5,304 nucleotides of DNA from Phycisphaerae bacterium (lineage in GTDB: Bacteria > Planctomycetota > Phycisphaerae > JAAYCJ01): positions 1 to 5,304 of the forward strand of contig WFQY01000533.1 of assembly GCA_015486815.1 (NCBI GenBank), given 5' to 3'. The notes under the pieces are model-generated. The model searched no databases and was not told where the DNA came from. It saw only the letters and a program-made list of their open reading frames with translations. Position numbers and translations under genes: made by a program. Below, one piece after another: positions 1 to 4,825 of the stretch; positions within the stretch are counted from its first letter, which is position 1; each line of letters opens with the position of its first letter.

Positions 1-1287
1 ATCAATACTCATTCTATTTCGAATGTAGCTAATGGGGGGGAAAGTGGAACATTTGAAACAACAATTGGAACACATAGCAATCCTGAAACTTCAAGTAGTA
101 CAGGTTCAGATGAATCTAACGAGGGATCAAGTGAAAGCCATAGTATAAATTACATACTAATCCATAGGAATGGAGTTGATGTTATTGATAAAGTAAGTGG
201 AAAAACAACTACTGCTTCAAATTCACAAAATCCATCAAAAAGTCCAAAATATGATAATCAACCCTTTTCGAGTGTAACTTTCGGAGAAGGGGATTCTTCA
301 TCATATAGTATCATTTCAAAGGATGTTCAAGATAAAGAAGTGGTAGTGCAAGTTGATGTAAACGGAGAATCTAAAGATTATACTTTTTCCATTTCTCCTG
401 ATTTGTTCAACGATCCTAAAAAACTCGACGAATTCGTAAAAAACGCAATTAAGAATAAACAAAACAATCAAGAAACTCTTAATTCAGATAGTAATCCAGC
501 TGTTGCTCCTAAAAAACCAAAAACATTTTCAACATTTCTTGATTCAATTCAATCTTCAATGCAGTCATCAAAAGGGATTTATTTTGCATTAAGTTGGATC
601 CCAAATTCTGAACAAAAAGCTAAGCGGGCTTTGTATAATTCTGAGGTTTATGATATTGCTGGAGTTCTTGCTGATCCAGTGAGCTCTTTTTGTGATAAAA
701 TTGTTCAACCACCAAAACCACAAAGTGTAATTCAAACGAAATTGAATCAAATGATTCCATCATTGCAATTACAAGCTTTAAGGTCTTCAAAGATTACTTA
801 TCCGGGATATTATCCTAAAATAGGTTCTATTCTTCATCCAGATGGCATTATTTTAAGTGAGAATAAAACAACAGATTTATATTTTTATAAAATTACCTTT
901 AGTATATCTAATGTTGCCGCAAAATATGTTGGAGGAAAAAGCGATACAACCTATGAAATAAATTTAGTTGGCAAATCCAATAACAGTGTTGAATTTAACA
1001 TTGACTTGAATCCTCAATCAAATGGCACAACAACTTTAGTAGTAGATGCTAAGCAGGATGTCTTGATTGCAGGGCAATCAGCTATAATGAAATACTGGCC
1101 TGTTTTATTGGATGAAGTATGCCTTAAAATAAAAGATCCAAATTATGTGTTAAAAACAGAATTTGTAAAGGACTCAGCATTTACCAAAGAAGGAGATTAT
1201 TTTACTTTTTGCGTTCCTGTTATTTTAGGTACAGAAGCACAAACTGATGCACCAGTGGGTGCTCCACTTGGGACAACATTACAATGA
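1..1287 (+). CDS. Ser/Thr/Asn-rich protein of unknown function, 5'-truncated by the window edge
   Basis: Frame 1 is open from the first base to the TGA at 1285-1287, giving the C-terminal 428 residues of a longer protein; the true start lies upstream. A GTG at 340 could be read as a start, but the open frame and similar codon use before it make that unlikely. The first ~110 residues are low-complexity (Ser, Thr, Asn, Gly, Glu). A Lys/Asn-rich stretch follows, and then a less biased region (about residues 175-420) that alternates hydrophobic and polar residues like a beta-rich domain. It contains few Cys residues and no transmembrane segment or enzyme motif that I can see. The gene is much more AT-rich than everything after 1300 and prefers A/T-ending codons. 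I recognise no family. A surface or structural protein is one possible reading from the composition, but nothing proves it. Confidence 0.8.
   Translation: MNTHSISNVANGGESGTFETTIGTHSNPETSSSTGSDESNEGSSESHSINYILIHRNGVDVIDKVSGKTTTASNSQNPSKSPKYDNQPFSSVTFGEGDSSSYSIISKDVQDKEVVVQVDVNGESKDYTFSISPDLFNDPKKLDEFVKNAIKNKQNNQETLNSDSNPAVAPKKPKTFSTFLDSIQSSMQSSKGIYFALSWIPNSEQKAKRALYNSEVYDIAGVLADPVSSFCDKIVQPPKPQSVIQTKLNQMIPSLQLQALRSSKITYPGYYPKIGSILHPDGIILSENKTTDLYFYKITFSISNVAAKYVGGKSDTTYEINLVGKSNNSVEFNIDLNPQSNGTTTLVVDAKQDVLIAGQSAIMKYWPVLLDEVCLKIKDPNYVLKTEFVKDSAFTKEGDYFTFCVPVILGTEAQTDAPVGAPLGTTLQ
34..40 (+). repeat. Run of seven G inside an AT-rich gene
   Basis: Seven consecutive G bases lie inside the open frame of the left-hand gene and encode part of an Asn-Gly-Gly-Glu stretch. 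Such a run stands out against the low G+C surroundings. Homopolymers of this kind can slip during replication or be miscounted in sequencing, so the frame before and after it should be treated with some care. The frame is open on both sides, which argues that the count is right here. Confidence 0.5.
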
Positions 1288-1297
1288 AATTTATACT
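1268..1297 (+). promoter_or_regulatory. Candidate sigma70-type promoter before the packed gene cluster
   Basis: TTGGGA (1268-1273, four of six matches to TTGACA) and TATACT (1292-1297, five of six matches to TATAAT) are separated by 18 bases. It overlaps the stop of the AT-rich gene and faces the compact cluster, so it could drive that cluster. The -35 match is poor, and such pairs arise by chance in AT-rich DNA, so this is only a candidate. Confidence 0.3.
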
Positions 1298-1336
1298 AAT
1301 GTTCGTTATCTCACAAAGCATAGGATGGTTACTATT

Positions 1337-1537
1337 ATGGATGTGGACCAGGCAAAGCAGGAAACGGTATCTCTGAGTCTGGAGATAAATACGGCTAAGG
1401 ATATCTGTCATCTTGCCTGTGAGGCGGTAAAGCTGGAGAGTTTGGGCTTCGGACTTGTCGGCACCTCTGCCGGCAATAACAAATTAACTGCAAGCTTCAG
1501 AAAGCGGGAGTATTCAAGTTATCGGCCAGTTATTTAA
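1337..1537 (+). CDS. Small hypothetical protein (66 residues)
   Basis: An open frame extends back to 1247, but the portion before about 1325 overlaps the preceding gene or lies in AT-rich DNA. I chose the ATG at 1337 because a purine-rich AGGATGG (1322-1328) lies 8 bases upstream; the ATG at 1325 has a poorer site. The product starts with a likely amphipathic helix (about residues 4-34, including Cys24 and Cys28), then has a Gly/Ser-rich turn region and a basic tail. Codons with G or C in third position are common, as in the downstream genes, which supports real coding and places this gene with the right-hand cluster rather than the AT-rich gene. I recognise no family. It could instead be the truncated remnant of a larger gene cut at the composition break. 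Confidence 0.45.
   Translation: MDVDQAKQETVSLSLEINTAKDICHLACEAVKLESLGFGLVGTSAGNNKLTASFRKREYSSYRPVI
1455..1476 (+). other. Short inverted repeat / RNA hairpin, not a terminator
   Basis: TTGTCGGCA (1455-1463) can pair with TGCCGGCAA (1468-1476) around a CCTC loop, giving a 9-bp stem with one G-U pair. No run of T follows on either strand, so it is not a standard intrinsic terminator. It lies inside the small open frame 1337-1537, so it may be a by-product of coding. It could also be a structure that tempers transcription or translation just before the cluster. Confidence 0.4.
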
Positions 1538-1568
1538 ACCGCACAAACACTGATAACAATAAAGACAT

Positions 1569-1574
1569 GGAGGT
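1569..1574 (+). promoter_or_regulatory. Strong Shine-Dalgarno for the winged-helix gene
   Basis: GGAGGT lies 6 bases before the ATG at 1581. It is the best ribosome binding site in the window and fixes that start. It also suggests that translation begins afresh here rather than being coupled to the small frame that ends at 1537. Confidence 0.8.
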
Positions 1575-1580
1575 CAACGC

Positions 1581-1952
1581 ATGTTATTGAGACAGCTTAC
1601 GGAACTTCAGGAGCAGGTACTCTCCATCCTGGAAAAGTACCCGGGCGTCCATTACCTCGGTCCCGACTTATCCCGGTTGCTCGGCATATCTCCCCGCAAG
1701 CTGCGGGTAGTGATAAGGGCTCTGCGGTTCAATCACGGCAGATGGGACATTCTGTCTCGCGCCGGCGGGAATGTAATCACCGACGGTTACTGGGTAAGCA
1801 ATGACCCGGTAGAGATAGAAAACAACCGTCATTACCACGAACGCCAGGGCTTGGATCATCTCAAGCGTGCATCACACATGACAGCAAAGAAGACCCCCCG
1901 CATAGATAGCACTACCGGGCAGTTTTTAATGGAGTTTGCCCCGGCGGGCTAA
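1581..1952 (+). CDS. Phage-type winged helix-turn-helix DNA-binding protein
   Basis: This 123-residue protein probably binds DNA as a regulator or as a replication-origin recognition factor. After a first helix (about residues 5-19), a helix-turn-helix is visible: PDLSRLLG (28-35), a turn, then the recognition helix SPRKLRVVIRALR (37-49). A wing follows, ending in ITDGYWVSND (66-75), with a polar helix after it (about 75-98). The pattern of a paired R/I-rich recognition helix, an 'I-S...GYW' wing and a following E/R-rich helix is one I associate with small wHTH proteins in phage replication regions. The ATG at 1581 is set by a strong GGAGGT site. The next gene starts 19 bases after its stop. 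The basic C-terminal tail (about 95-106) might add DNA contacts. Whether it is a repressor, activator or initiator cannot be told from sequence alone. Confidence 0.7.
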   Translation: MLLRQLTELQEQVLSILEKYPGVHYLGPDLSRLLGISPRKLRVVIRALRFNHGRWDILSRAGGNVITDGYWVSNDPVEIENNRHYHERQGLDHLKRASHMTAKKTPRIDSTTGQFLMEFAPAG

Positions 1953-1971
1953 CAGTTACAGGTTAATAACT

Positions 1972-2373
1972 ATGAAACAAAATCACTTATTCGATATGGG
2001 AAGTCAAAAACCCAAACATGATTCCCGGGTAAGCAAATTCATGCGAACCTGGCAGAATTTGTACGCAAAAAGATTCGGATATTCCTATATAGACGGCGCT
2101 CCGGCAAAGCACTTTGCCATTATCAAACGCCTGCTCCTTAAACTCGATTCCCGCTACGGCAAAGATCGCAGTCTGCCCGCCTTGGAAATGGCTGCCGGGC
2201 GGTTAATAGCCGGTAAGCTCCGGTGGCTCAGAGGAAAGGGAACGCCTAATATAGGCCAGTTGAGTATATGGATAAATGAATTACTGAATATAAACGAAGG
2301 AAAAGGAAACCCAACAGCAAATGACAAACCCGACTGGAACAAAATCGAACAGCTCACAGCTTCCGCCGATTAA
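1972..2373 (+). CDS. Unknown 133-residue protein of the replication module
   Basis: I do not recognise this family. The product is basic and mostly helical. A polar N-terminus (1-20) leads into a Trp/Tyr/Phe-containing segment (FMRTWQNLYAKRFGYSY, residues 23-39), a Lys/Arg-rich helix (about 45-62), an Ala/Leu-rich helix (68-86) and a last helix ending in WINELLN (100-106). A polar Asn/Gly/Lys tail follows. I chose the ATG at 1972 over an in-frame TTG at 1936 because the TTG would overlap the previous gene. The ribosome site is weak (AGG at 1960-1962). The last 53 bases overlap the start of the ATPase gene, which suggests linked translation. Lying between a DNA binder and a helicase-loader-like ATPase, it may be an initiator or loader partner, comparable in position to DnaT- or DnaD-like proteins. 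That role is inferred from context only. Confidence 0.7.
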   Translation: MKQNHLFDMGSQKPKHDSRVSKFMRTWQNLYAKRFGYSYIDGAPAKHFAIIKRLLLKLDSRYGKDRSLPALEMAAGRLIAGKLRWLRGKGTPNIGQLSIWINELLNINEGKGNPTANDKPDWNKIEQLTASAD

Positions 2374-2998
2374 CCGCAGACGCAGTCTGAAGGTGGCCGA
2401 ATGGCGAAGCATGAACAACTCGCAGCGGATCGCCCGGGCGATAGCTGCAGGAGTAGGGGAGTTTTATATCAGAGACCAGCAGCTTCCGAGTTGTCGGACT
2501 TTTTGTCTGCCGGAAAAGTTTTCCGAAATCAACCTCCGCTCAGCATTTATCTGCGGCCCCGTCGGTACAGGGAAGACCTGGGCTTTATGTTGCCTTGCCT
2601 GCGATGCACTTTCCGCTGGTTACAGCGTGCAGATGATCAACTTTCAGTGGCTTCAGCTCGAAGTCCGCGACACCTACAAACAGTCTGCAACAGAGACTGA
2701 ACGCTCGGTCTTGCGGAGATACATCGAGCCGGATATCCTGTGCCTCGACGATTTGGGGGCTGGCAAGGAAATTGAGGGCAGGGAATCCGAAGCAGCCCGC
2801 ATCCTTCTATATACACTGATAGACCAGCGTTATTACCATGCGAAGCAAACCTTCATTTCCGGCAATCTCGATCCCCGTAGCCTGGCAAAGCGATACGACG
2901 AACGGATTGCGAGAAGGATAAGAGAAATGAGTAGAGTAATTGTATTGAAAAACCCTATTAAACCGATTTTGAGGAGTAAATCATGCCAAGTAATATAG
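2321..2998 (+). CDS. DnaC/IstB-like AAA+ ATPase, probable replicative helicase loader
   Basis: This 225-residue P-loop ATPase has the motifs of the DnaC/IstB clade of AAA+ proteins. It shows Walker A GPVGTGKT (79-86), Walker B ILCLDD (139-144), a sensor-1 segment TFISGNLD (177-184) with Asn182, and the arginine-bearing segment YDERIARRIREM (192-203), the usual position of the arginine finger. Known relatives load the replicative helicase (DnaC, phage loaders) or assist IS21 transposase (IstB). No transposase gene is adjacent, and the neighbours look like a phage replication module, so the loader role is favoured. The N-terminal ~70 residues are basic and variable (NRRR at 18-21), where DnaC-type proteins bind their partner helicase. 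The ATG at 2321 overlaps the previous gene by 53 bases with AAGGA 13 bases upstream, which is rather far; ATG 2411 (Met31) is an alternative that keeps all ATPase motifs. Confidence 0.88.
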   Translation: MTNPTGTKSNSSQLPPINRRRSLKVAEWRSMNNSQRIARAIAAGVGEFYIRDQQLPSCRTFCLPEKFSEINLRSAFICGPVGTGKTWALCCLACDALSAGYSVQMINFQWLQLEVRDTYKQSATETERSVLRRYIEPDILCLDDLGAGKEIEGRESEAARILLYTLIDQRYYHAKQTFISGNLDPRSLAKRYDERIARRIREMSRVIVLKNPIKPILRSKSCQVI

Positions 2999-3177
2999 TA
3001 ATGTGCAAAGACGGCAGTTGCCCGCGATGTCAGGAATGTTATCGCTTCACAGCAGTTCCGGACCCTGATCCGAAAAAGCAGAATTACATGAACAGCCCGC
3101 TGCAGCCCGACGGCAGGGAGTGTTTTTTCTTCATGCCGGATAAATCCAAAAAAGATAATAATGAAAGTGAGGGCTAA
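2983..3177 (+). CDS. Small Cys-motif protein, likely zinc-binding
   Basis: This 64-residue protein has four Cys residues close to its N-terminus in the arrangement MCKDGSCPRCQECYRF (residues 7-22: Cys8, 13, 16 and 19) and a fifth at 47 (ECFFFMP). The spacing CX4CX2CX2C fits a small metal-binding knuckle. The middle carries a Pro/Asp-rich turn (PDPDPKK, 26-32) and an N-Y-M-NSPLQPDG stretch (34-44). Small proteins with this kind of CYRF ... aromatic/Cys layout occur among phage hypothetical proteins, but I know of no assigned function. GAGGAG (2971-2976) lies 6 bases before the ATG and fixes the start. The gene overlaps the end of the ATPase gene by 16 bases, so it is almost certainly on the same transcript. 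Zinc binding is inferred from the cysteines. Confidence 0.75.
   Translation: MPSNIVMCKDGSCPRCQECYRFTAVPDPDPKKQNYMNSPLQPDGRECFFFMPDKSKKDNNESEG
3169..3173 (+). promoter_or_regulatory. Ribosome binding site that decides the beta-helix gene start
   Basis: GAGGG lies 7 bases before the ATG at 3181. The competing in-frame ATG at 3241 has no comparable purine-rich site. This supports including the N-terminal hydrophobic segment in the protein. Confidence 0.6.
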
Positions 3178-3180
3178 ATC

Positions 3181-4272
3181 ATGAATCGCAGAATCCTAAT
3201 ACCGGTAATGGCTGTCATGTTCCTCTCACTGCTGACAGCGATGACCTGCCCATATTGCGGGAAGGAGATAATAGTTGAACTCAAGAAATCGGCAGCGGTT
3301 GTTCCACCACCAGAACCCGCGCCCATACCAGTTACCGGCTGGAAGTCGGCGTTTAAGCTGTACCCAAATATCCCTGTCCCTAAGGACTGGGCGGATGCAA
3401 GTTGGACAGTGGTGAAGGACTTGAATAATGCCGGCAAGTCTCTGGTTGTTCGCGGAAAGCACAAGGTAGTTTACTATCGCTGTTTTTTCACAGATTTTAA
3501 GCCATCGGGAACTGGCAACTCGCAGGCTGTGCTTGTGCGTGATTCCAGCAATATCGTGTTCTATCAATGTAAATTTCTCGACAACGGAAACTGGAAGTCC
3601 AAAACTAACAGGGATATTCACGGTCTTGCAATCGTTGACGGCTCTTCGGACATATACATCATTGATTGTGTTGGGAATCATAATGAAGGCGATTCTGTTC
3701 AGGTCAATGCGTACTTTACCAAAAACCCCTCGCAAATCAAACGTGTTTTTGTTGTAGGGAATCTGTTTTCTCAAGACCGAGAAAATGCGATCGACATAAA
3801 GGCAAGCACGGATGTCGTCGTAACAGGGAATACGATTGGTGGCTACCATATATCTCCGGATGGATATTCCGGCGATGGAACGGCTGTTGTTGCTGGTCAG
3901 GAGAAGGCGGTGCGGACATGGATATTCGGCAATCTTATTATGGATTCCAGCAGGGGAATTCGGGGAAGTAATAGTAAGTCCCATACCACCTATTATATAT
4001 GGGACAATAAGTTTCGGCGGATAAAGCACGATTCGAAGGATTCCAAGGCATTGACAAGCCAGTGGAGTACAGGTGCGTCGATTCAGTTTTGGTATGATGC
4101 GATGATATATGCAGCCGGCAACACGTTTGAGCAGTGCGATAAGCAGGTCGTTATGGTGAAGTATGGAGTTAAGCCTACGCTTGTGGTTGATAGGGCAAAG
4201 ATTTTGTCTGACTACAAGAAGGTTTTTGGTATTACTTACACGAAAAGGAATTGCAATCATAGATCAAAATAG
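3181..4272 (+). CDS. Exported right-handed parallel beta-helix protein
   Basis: The 363-residue product begins with a basic end (MNRR) and a hydrophobic stretch (about residues 5-20, ending SLLTA), typical of a signal peptide or membrane anchor. A CPYC knuckle (23-26) and a Pro-rich linker (42-50) come next. From about residue 85 to 320 come short repeating strands ending in Asn/Asp-rich turns, such as SSNIVFYQCKF, SSDIYIIDCVGN, IKRVFVVGNLF, STDVVVTGNTIGG and VRTWIFGNLI. This is the pattern of PbH1-type beta-helix proteins: pectate-lyase-like enzymes, phage tailspikes and surface adhesins. I see no convincing catalytic signature, so enzyme versus binding protein is open. The start at 3181 is backed by GAGGG; an ATG at 3241 would drop the signal segment and leave a cytosolic CxxC start. 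A T before Cys23 does not fit a lipoprotein box. It sits 3 bases after the Cys mini-protein gene in the same operon, unusual company for a surface protein. Confidence 0.8.
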   Translation: MNRRILIPVMAVMFLSLLTAMTCPYCGKEIIVELKKSAAVVPPPEPAPIPVTGWKSAFKLYPNIPVPKDWADASWTVVKDLNNAGKSLVVRGKHKVVYYRCFFTDFKPSGTGNSQAVLVRDSSNIVFYQCKFLDNGNWKSKTNRDIHGLAIVDGSSDIYIIDCVGNHNEGDSVQVNAYFTKNPSQIKRVFVVGNLFSQDRENAIDIKASTDVVVTGNTIGGYHISPDGYSGDGTAVVAGQEKAVRTWIFGNLIMDSSRGIRGSNSKSHTTYYIWDNKFRRIKHDSKDSKALTSQWSTGASIQFWYDAMIYAAGNTFEQCDKQVVMVKYGVKPTLVVDRAKILSDYKKVFGITYTKRNCNHRSK

Positions 4273-4825
4273 AAAATTTAACCCGAACAAAATCATACTG
4301 GATTTATGCGGCGGAACTGGTGCTTGGTCGAAACCTTATGTTGACGCGGGCTATGATGTGCGGCTGGTTACTTTGCCAGAGCAAGATGTTCGATTGTATT
4401 GCCCACCGGATAATGTTTATGGGATACTTGCGGCCCCGCCGTGTACCCATTTTGCTGTATCAGGGGCAAGGTGGTGGACAAGCAAAGGTATCGAGGCAGT
4501 GCTTAATGGTCTTTCGGTGGTTGATGCTTGTTTGCGAATAATCAAGATAGCAGAACCTAAATTTTGGGCGTTAGAGAATCCTGTCGGGCGATTAACAAAA
4601 TATATTGGCAGATGGCGATGGACATTTCAACCGTATGAGTTTGGCGACCCGTGGACAAAAAGAACGTGTATTTGGGGTGAACATAATATTCCGACCAAAC
4701 ATGTGGTAGAGCTTGGGGATAATGCTGATTGGGTACACAAATTACCGCCTGGACCGGACAGGGCAAAATTGCGGTCTGTAACTCCACCAGGCTTTGCACA
4801 AGCGTTTTTTGAGGAGAATAAATAA
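4226..4825 (+). CDS. Compact C5-cytosine-methyltransferase-like protein
   Basis: The motifs follow the DNA cytosine-C5 methyltransferase order. Numbered from the TTG at 4226 they are: SAM-binding loop DLCGGTG (26-32), PPCTHF (71-76) with the would-be catalytic Cys73, ENP (117-119) as the motif VI glutamate, and FGDPWTKRTCIWG (139-151), which occupies the place of the usual 'G-PQ-R-R-F-VG' motif VIII. The end, RSVTPPGFAQAFF (183-195), replaces a standard motif X. At about 199 residues it is far shorter than restriction-type enzymes (usually over 300) and has little room for a target-recognition domain. This suggests low sequence specificity, a partner subunit, or a nucleotide-level substrate. 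The start is uncertain. ATG 4163 overlaps the beta-helix gene by 110 bases. TTG 4226 has GAAGG just 3 bases upstream. AAAAGGAA (4243-4250) would best serve a rare ATC or ATA codon at 4256/4259. The ATG of the next gene shares a base with its stop. Confidence 0.8.
   Translation: MVLLTRKGIAIIDQNRKFNPNKIILDLCGGTGAWSKPYVDAGYDVRLVTLPEQDVRLYCPPDNVYGILAAPPCTHFAVSGARWWTSKGIEAVLNGLSVVDACLRIIKIAEPKFWALENPVGRLTKYIGRWRWTFQPYEFGDPWTKRTCIWGEHNIPTKHVVELGDNADWVHKLPPGPDRAKLRSVTPPGFAQAFFEENK

Noticed and set aside
340..1287. Treating GTG 340 as the true start of the AT-rich gene
   Set aside because: The frame is open back to position 1 with the same codon bias, and no ribosome site precedes 340.
1455..1476. 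Intrinsic transcription terminator
   Set aside because: The stem is good but no T-run follows on either strand.
2401..2700. A 99-codon plus-strand frame inside the DnaC-like gene
   Set aside because: The other frame carries Walker A, Walker B and sensor motifs; this one is a shadow without features.
2321..2998. IstB of an IS21-type insertion sequence
   Set aside because: No IstA-type transposase gene or terminal inverted repeats flank it, and its neighbours are phage-like.
3181..3249. Lipoprotein signal with Cys23 as the lipidated residue
   Set aside because: The residues before the Cys are Ala-Met-Thr, which do not match the lipobox; an ordinary signal peptide or anchor fits better.
3856..3872. 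Short inverted repeat CCGGA...TCCGG
   Set aside because: Only five base pairs inside the beta-helix coding region; expected by chance.
3226..4260. A 344-codon open frame on the minus strand, antisense to the beta-helix gene
   Set aside because: It covers almost exactly the beta-helix gene, has no recognisable domain or good ribosome site, and its translation lacks the repeat pattern that makes the plus-strand product convincing.
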